Source: Camellia lanceoleosa (lineage: Eukaryota > Streptophyta > Magnoliopsida > Ericales > Theaceae). From it: a DNA stretch of 64,000 nt. Each line of letters begins with the position of its first letter. Within the stretch, counting starts at the first letter, position 1. The stretch covers positions 1,039,048-1,103,047 of the forward strand of contig JANUSC010000052.1 in assembly GCA_025200525.1 (NCBI GenBank). The letters are read 5' to 3'. Made by a program: the position numbers and the translations under genes. The notes under the pieces were generated by a model. That model made no database searches. It was not told where the DNA came from and saw only the letters and a list, made by a program, of their open reading frames with translations. Shown in pieces: positions 11,519-23,412 of this stretch.

Positions 11519-12481
11519 TGTAAGACGAGCTAATCTGAGTTCGCTAAATTAATTAGGCCCAATAGCCCGAGATTGGTAGGGTCGAATTTATCGCAAGTCC
11601 AAGATTGGTGGGCCCGGATTAATCACCATCAAACGGGCCAAATCGTTCTAAGCGTCGAAAGGGTTCGGATCCACGAACCTATGGATCCGAAGCACTTGGC
11701 TTTAAACGGATTCAAACACAATCTAGGAACCGCTCCGTTAATGAGTCCCAAAACACTTGCGGGCGCGGAGCTTTCCGGGATCTACGCACCAGAACCATGG
11801 GCGTAATGGAGTTCGAACAAAGGACCCGATCCCGAAAACGGTGAGTGGGGATAAATTCACTCTTCGATTAAACTAGCCTATACCCGGGTCGAGGTGGCAC
11901 GACTCCGGGGGGTCCATGAGACTTGGCAATATTTAGCGGCGAGAGGGTCCTCTAGGACTACCTCGGCCCCTTGGGATGATTGGGGATCATTGGTTAGGTG
12001 TGGCTAAGAAGAAAGGTTCGCCGAGGGGTTGATCTCCTCTTTGGGGTTTTTCTCATCCTCGGAGAGGTCACCTCCTCGAACAAGGTGGTTAGAGAGAATA
12101 TTCCCCATGTGCCTTGCACATGGGCTCCATCCTACATCATGAGGTGCCTATAAATAGCACCCACCCACAGCTTTACAAGGGATGGATTTTGGAGATTTTT
12201 TAACTCTTGGGAAAGAACTGATTTCCCTTCTCCATTATCAACCTTGAGAGTGAAAGTGGGAGATCCATGGGAGAGCCTTGTCATTATTCTCTCTCTAGCT
12301 ACCTTGCCTTCTTCTTCACCCAATCTCTTATCTCCATCATCTCCTTTACTCTTGTGTTCTTAAGTTAAGACTATTGAAGAATCTAAGCCTTTCATTATCT
12401 TCTAGAGACTTCGAAATTTTTCTTCAAGGATCTTCAAAGATCTTCGAATTTTCTAACTACTTTCTTGAACCCTCTCATACA
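11519..12481 (+). repeat. 5' LTR of element A
   Basis: 963 bp, TGTAAGACGAGC to CCCTCTCATACA. It ends with the pair seen at the 3' LTR (CCCTCTCACACA). A candidate TATA element, CTATAAATAGC, lies at 12149-12159 and is conserved at the matching place in the 3' LTR (28969-28979), so U3-driven transcription would begin about 30 bp further on. The end of the LTR has AAGATCTTCGAA-type direct repeats (12428-12450). Confidence 0.93.
12149..12159 (+). promoter_or_regulatory. Candidate LTR promoter TATA box (element A)
   Basis: CTATAAATAGC within the LTR, conserved in the other LTR at 28969-28979. Position and sequence fit a Pol II TATA box for the retrotransposon transcript. There is no direct evidence of use. 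Confidence 0.65.
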
Positions 12482-12483
12482 TT

Positions 12484-12501
12484 TGGCGACTTCACTGGGG
12501 A
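12484..12501 (+). other. Primer binding site of element A
   Basis: TGGCGACTTCACTGGGGA, three bases after the LTR end. It does not match the initiator-Met class used by B. The form TGGCGACTNCACTGGGGA resembles the PBS reported for Tat/Ogre elements, attributed to tRNA-Arg; I cannot verify the tRNA here. Confidence 0.75.
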
Positions 12502-12523
12502 GGCGGATTGGTTAATGGTCTCA

Positions 12524-14349
12524 ATGAGATCTGGAATCCACACAACTCCAACAAGGATGGCGGGAGAAGATGAAGTTCACCAACAAAGATCCTCTAATGG
12601 TGGTGATGACAGGACCATGGCTCCAGATCAACCACTTTTGCTTGAGGCCATTCAAGGACTTCAAAATACTCAGCAGGAGATTCTTACCACTCTTCAAAAT
12701 CTCACTCACACCATGTTGGTGATGAGTTCTAATTTTACACCGGCGCTAAACCGAAATCAAACTGGTGGTGGAGTTATTCCCGCCGGAGCGCAAAATCAAA
12801 TCCAAGGAGAAGTAGGCCCCAATCAGCCTATAGCTCATGGCAACACGGCCACAGTAACACATGCTCAAACCGCAGTAGGCGACAGCAGTTTGCCCATGCC
12901 CGGGCTTCATGGTGTGCCAAGCCAAGATCCAATGGTGACTGGGGGAGGTTCTGGTGTAATGAATGGCGCTCCGACGACTATTGGTGTCCAGGAAAACATG
13001 AGGAGCATGATGGTGCAAAAGGGAGCTCTGCCCATACCTAATCTTGCTACGCCACCAGTAAATGTTACCCAAGCACCAAGCGGGTCTCCTTTCGTGCCGA
13101 CAACAAATTTGCAAGCACAACCCGGTATAGCGGTGCCGTGCAGTGGACTTTACGAGCCTCAATTCAATGTCCCATGACCAACTGGCTTGTCTATAGGCGC
13201 TGATGGCCAGTATCGTCAAATGTCCTCACCAATGATGAATTTATAGCACCAGAATGGCCAAGTCACCCCTAGCTCAGTCTTGGGGTCCATAAGCCAAGTT
13301 CTGGGAATACCAATATCAAACTCTCTCCCTCAACAATTTCTCACTCTCGCCGATGTGCAAGCCATGTTCGATCTCAAACAGGACCAGAGGACCTTACCCT
13401 CTTTGCCTGATCCGGATGTCAAGCCGCCTTACCCCATTGAAATGCTAAGCTATCCATACCCTAAGGGGTATACAATGCCGAAGTTCATCAAGTTCGATGG
13501 CAAGCAAGGAAATGCTCGAGAACATGTTGTGCGATTTATTAAGACTCTAGGTATTCATCATTCAAACCACGTCCTGCGGCTGAGAGAATTCTCTAAGTCC
13601 CTCACTGACCGAACATATAGTTGGTATGTTAATTTGGCCCCAAACTCTGTCCGAAGTTGGAGGAAATGGTTAACAAATTCCACTCTACGTTCTTTCAAGT
13701 GGCGAAGAAGGTGACCACACTTACATTGTGTAAAGAAAAGCAGCAGGAAAATGAAGACATCCTTGACTACGTCAAAAAGTTTCAGGACAAGGCCGTGGAT
13801 TGCCATGAAGCAGTGGAGGAGAGTTATCTGGTTCAAATCTGTCTAGAAGGGGCATTGAGCAGGTACAAAATGTTTCTAGTTAATCACAAGCTACCCACCT
13901 TCTCGGCATTAATAGAAACAGCTCGGAACATTAGCATTCCTCAGGCTCAGGAGTCCGGATTTAAGACCAGTTACAAGACTAGCTTCAAATCGTCTCGTGG
14001 ACCTATTGTTGCTGCTGTCTCTGCTCTAGATATCCGAAAGTCACAAGGAGGAGGTCATAAAGGCCAGAAGAGAAAGCAATATAATGGTGAAAAGGGGAAT
14101 GTTTCTTATCCATGTGGAATCGAGGAAGTAAAAGCTCTAGTTAAGGAATGGGTGGCCGACGGAAAGCTAAAATTGCCTTATGTCGAAGAAATGCCATCAA
14201 AAAAGGACCGTGAGAGCCCTGAATTTTGTGTCTACCATCGTACATTGAAACATCCGACAGAGAAGTGTTGGACTCTCAGGAAAATCTTCAGAGATAAAGT
14301 CGAGGCAGACGAATTGAGGTTCAAAAAACAAGGGAATCAAGATATCTGA
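12524..14349 (+). pseudogene. gag region of element A, frameshifted
   Basis: A Gag-like polyprotein in three pieces. The first piece continues to 13177 and is low-complexity, rich in P, Q, N, G and T. The second is 13280-13714 (ends in another frame) and the third 13657-14349. The second and third carry the retrotransposon Gag core: around 13480-13900 FDGKQGNA, then a segment of the YxWYxNL...W...FxxxF type typical of plant gypsy Gag, then KKFQDKAVDC. The third piece ends in a CVYHRTLKHPTEKCWTLR motif, a C-x2-H-x5-H-x4-C-like knuckle. Stops at about 13175 and a shift near 13660 break it. The first ATG of the long frame lies inside the LTR (12374), so the real start is probably one of the ATGs from 12524. 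Confidence 0.8.
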
Positions 14350-14394
14350 GAACAACCATATCCTCAGTACCGAGACAAGGGCAAGAATATTGCT

Positions 14395-15535
14395 ATGATA
14401 GCTTATGAAGGCCCGATGATTGAGGCTATCGCCAATCTCGATGACGATGATTATTATCTGGATGACATCCTCAAGCCCGAGGGTGAGCAAGTTTACTATG
14501 GAAGTGCTCTCGATCCAGAGGACAGAACCTTCATAACTCATGTCAACAATCCCTTTGATCTAGAAGGAGGAGAAGAGTACTACGAAAGAGGAGGACACCA
14601 TGTTTATGTGGCATCTTATTTTGAAGAGACCGAGGAGATGATTAACTACGAGCCTCCAAGAGTGGAAAAGGATCCGGATCACTATGCCAAAACCTTGCAA
14701 GACTGTGTAAAGTTCAAGCAATTCTTCGGCCAGCTTGGACTTTCCAGGGAGGCAAGAACAGAAATCACCAAGTCTATCATCAATATAGCTGAGGCTCACC
14801 ATGAGGAATACATGTCGACCGAGGGATCTATTCTGAGGAAGGCAAAAGAGCAATCTAGTGCCATTACTTTCTCTGAGACTGATCGGAAGTATCCCTTTTC
14901 TCACAACCGCCCGCTTTACGTGACTGCTTTTATTAACAGGGTTGAGTTCAAAAGGGCCTTTCTGGACAGCGGAGCCTCTATCAACATCATGACTCGCGCT
15001 ACTCTAGAAAAGGCCGGAATCCCTGAAGAGCACATTGCGAAACAGCCGATAGTCATCACTGGCTTCAGTGGAGAAATGAGAGTTACTATAGGATGTGTAA
15101 CAGTTGATTTAGCCGTCGGAGAGATTTGCTCAACCACCAAGTTCCATATTATCGACTCCGAGGCAAATTATCACATCATTCTAGGAAGGACCTGGATGCA
15201 TAGATATGAAATTGTACATGCCATCAAGTTATCATTAGTGTGTTAAGGCTAAATGGGGAAAGAAGACGGTGACAATTTAGGCTACAAAAAGGCCTTTCGA
15301 GACCCATAAAGCTCATTACTCTGATGCCATCTACTTCACCGAATTGGTTATCGAAGAAATTCCCACCACCTCTAAGCCTCGAGGGGTCAAAATTCCTCGT
15401 TGGGAGGATATCAAAGATGACAAGGAGCCAAGGGCAGAATCAAGTAAACGGGCGATCTCTAGACCAGAAAGTCCGCCTATTCCTCAGAAGGTGATGAAAG
15501 TCCGAGAAAGGGGCAAGATGGTGTACTATTTATGA
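14395..15535 (+). pseudogene. Protease region of element A
   Basis: An open frame at 14395-15246 encodes an acidic linker and then a retropepsin-like domain with active-site motif FLDSGASINIM (about 14960-14992). It is followed by VTGFSG-like strands and a C-terminal HIILGRTWMH that fits the ILG motif of retroviral-type proteases. After a stop at 15244, 15344-15535 is a low-complexity linker in another frame. The domain would process the Gag-Pol polyprotein. The catalytic Asp is retained but the polyprotein is interrupted on both sides. Confidence 0.85.
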
Positions 15536-15649
15536 AGGTGTGGGGAGTCGGTTTCTTCAGTCACCGACTCCGAGTCAAAAGAAGAGCCTCCTGACAATGA
15601 CATAGTGATAAAGCCTGAAGTGGCTCCAGAATGTATGCAAGATGGGCCA

Positions 15650-16980
15650 AAGCCTTAGCCGGAACAACTTATTGAAATAGATCTGAGTGATGGACAAGAT
15701 GCTTCAAGGCCGATATTCATAAGTTCAAGCCTTAGCCCAGAGAAGCGGGAACAGTTGTTAAAGTTGATAAGCCGGTATTCAGATGTGTTTGCTTGGTCAT
15801 ATAAGGAAATGCCCGGACTAGATCTTGACCTAGTCTCTCATTATCTTGATGTGTTCCCAAACTCCAAGCCAATTAAGCAAGCCGCTTGAAAATATCATCC
15901 AGATCTCGAAGAGAAGATTAAGGAGAAGATTGAAAAACTTCAACAGGCTGGTTTCATCCAGCCAATACAGTACCCCACGTGGTTGGCAAACATAGTGCCA
16001 GTAAAGAAGAAGAATGGTCAAATCAGAGTATGTGTAGACTTTCGAGATTTGAACAAATCTTGCCCGAAGGATGAATTCCCTCTACCTGACATCGATACCC
16101 TTGTGGATGCTACCTTGGGACACCAAATGTTCTCATTCATTGATGGATTCAGCGGATACAATCAGATTAAGATGGCTAAAGAGGACGCAGAATAGACTGC
16201 TTTTATAACACCTCTCGGAAACTTCTTCTATACAATCATGCCTTTCAGACTCAAGAATGCCGGAGCAATTTACCAAAGGACTATGACTGCAATCTTTCAT
16301 GACATGATCCATCATGAGGTGGAAGAGTATGTTGATGATCTAGTGGTGAAATCCAAGAAAGAAGAGGACCACCTCCGAGACCTTGAGAAAGTATTCAAGA
16401 GGTGCCAAAAATTCAAAATGAGAATGAATCCTCGCAAATGTGCTTTCGGGGTGACGGCCGGGAAGTTCCTCGGGTTTTTTGTACATAGGCATGGTATCTA
16501 GGCAGATGAAGACAAGGTCAAATCTATCAGAGCAATGCCTTCCCCGCATTCTCAGAAGGAGTTAAAGAAGTTCCTCGGGAAGATGTCTTATATTCAGAGG
16601 TTTATCCCAGCACTTGCAGAGATCTCTGCCCCTTTCGGCTCATTGTTAAATGGAGATGCCAAGTTCGAGTGGAACCAAGAGCACCAAAAGGCCTTCGAGA
16701 GAATCAAGGCGGCCTTGACCTCGCCTCAGACCATGATAGCCCAGAAGCCCGGGGTACCTTTAATGTTGTACCTAACCTCAACCCCCAAGTCCATAAGGGC
16801 ATTATTGGTCCAAGATGTAGACGGAGCAGAACGCCTGGTGTATTACATCAGCCGGAAGATTCGAGGAGCAGAAGTCCAATATACTCCAATAGAGAGACAT
16901 TGCTTAGCTTTGGTATTCACTGCCTAAAAGCTCAGACATTACTTCTTAGCACATCAGATTCAGATTGTTACTAGAAGTGA
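15650..16980 (+). pseudogene. Reverse transcriptase and first RNase H of element A
   Basis: RT motifs appear in order and in one frame but are cut by stops. They are KKNGQIRVCVDFRDLN, FPLPDIDTLVD, FSFIDGFSGYNQI (15983-16195), then FRLKNAGAIYQR and the catalytic YVDDLVVKS (YVDD at 16328-16339), with KCAFGVTAGKFLGF. A connection and first RNase H part follows at 16535-16927 (YISRKIRGAE, YTPIERHCLALVF). In-frame stops are TGA 15887, TAG 16193, TAG 16499 and TAA 16925. Most replace a residue whose usual codon differs by a single C-to-T or A-to-T change. The enzyme would copy the element RNA to DNA if whole. Confidence 0.92.
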
Positions 16981-17145
16981 TCCAATCCGATATCTCCTCA
17001 GCAAGCCTGCTCTAATCGGGAAGGTGGCAAGATGGTTGTTAGCACTAGGTGAATTCGAGAGACCACATGTGTAGCTCACAAGGCAATCAAAAGCCAAGCC
17101 TTAGCTGATCTCCTTGCTTAATTTCCAAGTGGTGACTATGAACCA

Positions 17146-17640
17146 GTGAATGAAGAATTAAGAGGAGAGGTGCATGCAACTATGGCTTCCAAGGAAAGCT
17201 TTTGGACATTGAGCTTTGACGGAGCAGCAGCCGGAGGGAAAGGAGGAACCGGGGTAGTTCTTACAATCAAAAGTGGGGAAAAGTTATATTTGTCTTATAA
17301 ACTGGATTTCCATTGTTCGAATAATGAAGCTGAGTATGAGGCTCTTATTTTAGGCTTGATAGCAGTTGAGAAGCACAGTATCAAGAAGATTCGGATTCGG
17401 GGGGACTCAAAGCTGATAGTGAAGCAAGTTTCAGGACAGTTCGCCTTAAAGGAGCCTGCTTTGGCCACATATCAAACAACAATCCAAAGGCTTCTTGATA
17501 AATTTCAGAAGGTCGAAATAGAGCATGTGCCTCGCTCTGACAAGAAGTTTTCAGATGCCCTCGCAACATTAGGGGCAAGAGTTGATAACCCAGAGGAGGA
17601 GGTGACAATTATTATCAAGAAGAGAACAGAGCCTTCAATA
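17146..17640 (+). pseudogene. Second (archaeal-like) RNase H of element A
   Basis: From residue 20 of the 17146-17961 frame comes WTLSFDGAAAGGKGGTGVVL, then NNEAEYEALILGL, RIRGDSKLIVKQV and HVPRSDKKFSDALATL. This is the D-E-D-D pattern of an RNase H domain with an ordered His/Asp end, separate from the first RNase H at 16535-16980. A second, archaeal-type RNase H is a published property of Tat-lineage elements. This domain is open along its whole length, unlike the others, but its place in a broken polyprotein leads me to list it as a pseudogene part. Confidence 0.85.
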
Positions 17641-19235
17641 ATACCCGAAGACAAAGACCTTCCGGAGGATTGGAGAGGAGAAGTCCTCGAACAACTCAGA
17701 AGCAAAGTTGGAAAACTGACTATGGCCAAGCTTGCCCAATTCATAATTATTCAAGGTGAACTTTACTTCCGAGGAGGTACCGGATTCCTAGCCCGGTGTG
17801 TTGGCCAACAAGAAGCAAGCTTCCAACTACAACAGATCCTTGAAAAGTCCTGCGAGGATGGGGATATCAGTCTGTACAGAAGAATCCAAAGACAAGGCTA
17901 TTATTGGCCTGAGATGGAGAAGGCCTCGAATCAACTACAGAAACAATGCCCCAAGTGTTAGTCATACATCCGGGAGGATGAGAGTTCCTTTGAAATTGAT
18001 ACCCCTGACTGAAGACAAGTCTACATTGACTATCTCAGATAAGGAACACTACCTGAGAGCCCGAGGGACATTGCACACCTCAAGAGGAGAGCGAGGCGAT
18101 ACTTTCTTGATTAGGACAAGCTTTACAGAAAAAGTATTGAGGGCACTCCCCTGAGGTGTCTCTCTAAGGAGGAGTCAGATCTAGTCCTCGGAAAAGCCCA
18201 CGAGATTGAACATCAAAGAGGGGGTCGGCTGTTCGAGCAACTTATACACCTTGGGTATTACTGGCCGACCATGGAGTCAGATGCGTCCTATCACATGAAG
18301 AGGTGCCAGACTTGTCAGAAACACGAAAATTTGATCCATGCTCCAGCCGTAGACCTGCATAGCATCTGAACGCCATGGCCGTTCCATACCTGGGCTTTTG
18401 ATTTGATAGGGCCCATTTCCACACCTTCTAAGGGATACAAGTGGATTCTCGCAGCTACAGAATTAAGCACAAAGTGGGTCGAAGCAATCCCTCTAAAAAA
18501 AGCTACGGGTCCTGCAGTTGCGAACTTCATCAAGGAAAATATCATTTGCCGGTTTGGAGTACCAAACACCATCCTCTCGGACAATGGCACTCCCTTCGTA
18601 AACAAATATGTGAAGAGCCTCCTAGAGACTTACCAAGTGAAGCATCACAAATCCACACCCTACTATCCAAAAGGGAACGGGCAAGCGGAGGCCACAAACA
18701 AGACACTGATAAGGATTCTGAGCAAGATGATGGATGAGTTTGGGGGGACTTGGTCCGAACAGTTGATAGTAGCCCTATGGACATATCGCACTTCAAAGAG
18801 AAAGCCAACTCAAGCAACTCCTTACTCCCTTGTGTATGGGTCCGAGGCAGTGTGACCTATAGAGTTGGAAACACCATCTGCTCAAATGGCTCTCGCCTCG
18901 GGGATGGTACTAGAGCCTCGAACCACCAGATTGAAAGCATTAGAGAAAAAGCATGACAGAGCTGCAAAAGTCATGGAAAGGTATCATGAGTCCATCGCCC
19001 GAGCCTATAATCAAACTGTGGTGCCAAGAAAGTTTGATGAAGGTGATCTAGTATGGAAGATTGTAGACCCAATCATGCGAGGACAACCCTTGCCCAAGTT
19101 TTCTCCAAAATGGAAAGGACCCTACAAGGTGGTTCAGGCAAGCTCAAGTGGGTACTATAAGCTTGTAAGGGTTGAAGATGGCTTCTGAACTGGCACGCTC
19201 AATGCAAAGTTTATCAAGCGTTACTACCCGTAATT
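17641..19235 (+). pseudogene. Integrase of element A
   Basis: Fragments in several frames. A first zinc-binding-like module ends RRIQRQGYYWPEM...CPKC (17870-17960) and a second ends LGYYWPTM...CQTCQKH (18250-18325). The DDE core follows at 18403-18855: FDLIGPISTPSKGYKW, LSDNGTPFVN, PYYPKGNGQAEATNKTL. The tail 18865-19188 includes KFSPKWKGPYKVV and ends near 19235 with a KFIKRYYP-like stretch. Stops at 17959, 18152, 18367 and 18853 interrupt it. The core Asp, Asp and Glu are in place. Confidence 0.88.
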
Positions 19236-19596
19236 AGACTCATCTATGTTGAAATTCATTTTCATTTTCTTACTTTGTCTAAAAGTTGTATTTTCCTTAC
19301 GTTATGAAGAAGCTGGTTTTCTTTATGATGTATGTTTATCTCATCACTTGCAATGAATATATTATACTTTTGTCAAGAAAGTTGAAAAATTAATGAGAAT
19401 ATTTCAGCTTTTATAAACATGTGCATGTGATTATTCTTTCTATTGTATCATTCGAAATAAATATTTTATCAAGTAGAATGAGAAAACAATGCGAAAATAT
19501 CCAAACAGCAGAGATTTTGTCATTTCATTTCATTGTCCTAGATAAAACTTTTCTACCGAAAGGGGCAAGAAAGTAATGATAAAAAAAAAAAAAAAC
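19236..19596. other. Non-coding spacer between pol and the antisense gene
   Basis: AT-rich, no ORF. It has a short A run at 19579-19593. On the minus strand this would be the 3' end of the antisense gene; I see no clear AATAAA on that strand within it. Confidence 0.5.
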
Positions 19597-22500
19597 TCAA
19601 TCTCTCCTAAAAACACCCTCGAAGAAGCTGCCCGTCACATCTACATCCAGAGGACAAACAGCAAAGTGTGCCTCTAAAGTCTCCAAGGTCCGAGCATAGC
19701 CTGACTCAAGTTCACGAAGAGTTGCCTTTGTCTCATCTATAGTGGTCCGATAAGAGGCAAGCACAGACAAAATTTCCTCCCGATGACTGGCATTCGAAGC
19801 TACATCCAGGCGCTTCTGAAGCCATGATAAATCCACTTGGTGACGCTCCATGTCAGAGATCCCCTGATACGCTGTCTCGACTACTTTCCCATTAAGGTCA
19901 CACAGTCGTTGCCTGTCCAAGCTATATAAGATAGTGGCAAAAGACTCAAGAAGAGCAGTCTGAATGAGCGGACATTGGCAAGCAAATGAAGCAAAGGTCT
20001 CCGGATAACTCGAATGCACAAGCTGTAGAACTGAAGCAAACTCAGGAGCTACCCAATAATGGAGAAGTGATACTTTGCCAGAAGCCGAAGGAGGAATTGG
20101 GGCCGGAAAGCTACTAGTCTCAGGAATCTCCCGAATGTCTATCGAGTTAGATGAACCACCTAGAAGGGTAACTTCTGGTGGAGGTCCTGAGCCCGAGAAT
20201 GCAAGGCGATAAGGAGAAAGACCAAAAGCATCACTATCAAAGTGGAAATCGCTGAGATTCAAATCCAAAACATTCGAAGGAGCTGGCGATGAAGAACCTC
20301 TAGCAATCGTCTCAAAGGCAGGTGTCTCCCCTTGAGAAAGAGAACCACGAGGAGTCACAAAGAGAGTCAGAGCAGAGTCCGAGGCAGGTGAAGGCAGGAC
20401 CCCGGTGGCAGCTAACACTGAAGAAAAGATAAGGAAGTCTTATTAGGGGTGAGGAACAGTAAAGCCATTTGAGTGAAGATTTCTCACAGATAGAAGTACA
20501 TGACAAACTTCAGAAAGAAAGATTACCAGAGGGACCTCTAGCAGTCGTCTCAAAGGCAGGTGTCTCCCCTTGAGAAGGAGAACCATGAGGAGTCACAAAG
20601 AGAGTCGGAGCAGAGTCCGAGGCAGGTGAAAGCAGGACCCCGGTGGCAGCTAACACTGAAGAAAAAATAAAGAAGTCTTACTAGGGGCGGGGAACAGTAA
20701 AGCTATTTGAGTAAAGATTTCTCATAGATAGAAGTACATGACAAACTTCAGAAAGAAAGATTACCAGAAGGAGAATCATTATGTAAAGCCGGAGCAACTG
20801 AAGAGTATCAACAAAGTCACTTGGCCGTACAGAGGGCACTTGATCGATCTGAATGTCTAATGAAGCCTGAACAGTAGCAGTCATCCCTGAAGAAGGAAGG
20901 AGGGCCGGAGGATGAGAATCACCATAAGTGCCAGAGCAAGTCTCATAAATTTCTAGCACATCCACCTCCACACCATTCCCAGAGGCGCACCTCATCTCTA
21001 TATTGCTTCTACAAGCACGGCCTGCGACATCAATTTCTGTGGCATCTATCTCTTCAGCAATCTCAATATCAGAATGGCGAGCCCCGACAACCTCGCCACC
21101 AAGATAGCGCTCCTCCTCAGTTACGATAGGATAGTGATAACGCATGCGCAGGATAAGGTCACAAAAATGATCGGAGGACTCAGCCTCATCATCATCATTA
21201 TCTATAACCGCTATACGAGGGGTGCGCATCTTCACAAGTCTTGCAGACAAATGGAGGGTGTCGTCCAAGTCTGAATCCGGCCTAGTGAAGGAAGCATGGC
21301 CAGTAGCCACGGTACTGAGAACGTCAGTAGCCATAGGGTCCTACACAATAGAGGGAAAATAAAAAGTGTTCATTTAAAAAAGTCTAGTCGCAAGAAAGAG
21401 AGTAACTTCAAAAGAAAAAAAAAAAAATTCGAGTACCTCATGAAGCCTTTTGAAAAGGCAAGGAGCGGAAGGACTGGCATCAGAAGCCCTCTTGTGATCC
21501 ATCTTCTTAAGGCGGGTCGTCCAAGGACCAGAGGCCTTATTCAAAGGGACTGGCTCTGGAGAAGCAATTGCCAAGCTAAAAGTAGACACTCGAGCCGGAG
21601 GGTCAGTTAGAGCAGATGAAATAAAGAAACTCTCGTACATGTGATCAGATTTCCAGCTCTCAGGCAGCCGAAGAGAAGATTCCTTCTTATAGATCGGCGG
21701 AGGCAAACATATGGTCGGTCTGCTCTGGAAAAATGCAATAAATGCATCGATATTCTTCCGCCAATATCGCCTGAAAGAAGGGGTGAAACCCCCTACTCGG
21801 CTCAAGCTTGGCATCGTCAAAGAGCCGGATATAGGAAGCATGGTGTGTACAAGCTCACGACTGAAGCACCCATAGCTCTCCAAAAATGATAATAAATGAG
21901 GTACTGGCCCCGGGGCACGTTGATCAAACCCGAATTGACATGCTACACGGTCAGGTCTATATATGGCACTATCAACGCCTTCTTCATGCCATATTGGTAG
22001 CGAACCGGGACGGATCATTATCAGCATATCAACAAAGTATGCAGGGATGTTCTTCGGCAAAGGAAATGACACCGAGCGGGAGGAACCATGATAAATAAGT
22101 GGTGTTGCCACACCCACTGATGGGCATACATACGGCCGTGCCACAAAGCGACGGGGATCGTCCACCAGAGTATTCAAGGATAAGGTAAAAATGGTACGTG
22201 GCCAATGTTTAATCAACGGCTAGCAAGACTTTGCTTTCTCAAATGTCTGAGACCCATCAATACTGAGCACGGGGATACCATCTTTATCCACTATCTCCCG
22301 AAGAACCTCTGCCTGAAATATAGTCGGAGTGGGGGCAAACTTTGGGAACCTCTCGAAGAAGAAACAAAGCAGGAACTGGCTGTGAATGAAGGAGACAGGC
22401 TCATATCGACCCACGGAACGAACCATGTCTCGATGTAGTAGATCCAGTCGGTAATAAAGATTCCCAAGAAATAACGAAGCCAAAGGAATCCAATCCCCTC

Positions 22501-23412
22501 TAAAGAGCCTAACTGCCAAGGGGAAGACGAAGGGATTGAGAGAATCCGGAGGTGTGCTCAGAAGAATGAAAAATAAAAGGAAGCAAGCCAGAAATCCCAG
22601 GAAATAAAGCCTAGAGCCATACATCGGGCCAGCCTCATACTCCCGAGAATTAGGGTCAGCATCTTTAGCCAAGGGCTGAAGATCCTTGAAGAAGTGGCGG
22701 ATCCATGCGGTATAGGAGGCGCGGTCCGTCCTTACTCGACTGATCCTCCTCGCTGAACCATCAAATACAGAACTCCATCGGCCATAAACTTAAAGATTTA
22801 GCTTCAGAGATTGGATCAAGGAATCATCCTCGGGGGGTGTCCGCTCAGGGTAGAAGGCATCAAGGCCAGTCACTTCTAGACGCAGTAGCATGAACACATC
22901 CTCGAGAGTGGGCCCCATCTCATGCTGGCCAAGTATGAAGGTGGGTGTCTCGGTGCTCCACCGAAGAGCCATGGCTTCAAGGCTGGCATTGTTGCGACGG
23001 ATGGATAGGGATCAAGATATTTTCATCGGGATCAATAGCCGGGCCTCCTGAAGCCGATGACAGAGGCTCCTGTCCTAGAGGACATCATTGACCCACTCCT
23101 GCCAACCAAAAGGAGGGTTTGAGAAGGCCTTGAACTGAGGATAGCAGTATGCAAAGTCCCTTCGCTCAATCCTAAAGCGTAACACCGAAGAAGAAGAAAT
23201 AAGGGCCTCATGTCCAGAGTCAGTGTCCTTAATGAGACATAATGGAGCTCCCTTCGGAGCCAGAAGAGAAGTGGTGGAGGTAGCCGCCACAGGAAGGGTC
23301 CTTCACCAAAATAAGGAGATTTCCTTCACTCGGATCTGGAAGGTACATTCCTCTCTTTCATGAGAGCCGGTTCTGATGACCCCGGGACAACAGGTTTCTT
23401 TCGAGAAGACAT
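19597..23412 (-). pseudogene. Antisense plant-mobile-domain (PMD) gene inside element A
   Basis: A spliced, decayed gene opposite to the retrotransposon. It probably starts at ATG 23412 (MSSRKKPVVPGSS), with a shift to the main frame near 23310. The main exon runs 23300-21437 in one frame with stops at 23072, 23012, 22787 and 22217. It contains ALRWSTETPTFILGQ, MGPTLEDVFMLLRL, FPLAVRLF and YRPDRVACQFGFDQ, which match the aminotransferase-like plant mobile domain. Predicted introns are 21436-21341 (GTACTC...GTGTAG), 20764-20656 and 20526-20418 (both GTAATC...TTCAG). Exons are 21340-20765, 20655-20527 and 20417-19597. The last exon ends in a helical, coiled-coil-like region (DMERHQVDLSWLQKRLDVA). 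PMD proteins are host chromatin or silencing factors (MAIL1, MAIN) and are often captured by transposons. The function here is unknown. Confidence 0.8.
20289..20764 (-). repeat. 238-bp exon-intron tandem duplication in the antisense gene
   Basis: Two adjacent copies, 20527-20764 and 20289-20526, each consist of a 129-nt exon segment and a 109-nt intron. The exon (43 codons) is a multiple of three, so the duplication keeps the frame. The encoded segments read VLAATGVL(L/P)SPASDSA(P/L)TLF and onward. Differences between the copies are few, so the duplication is younger than the gene. Confidence 0.85.
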
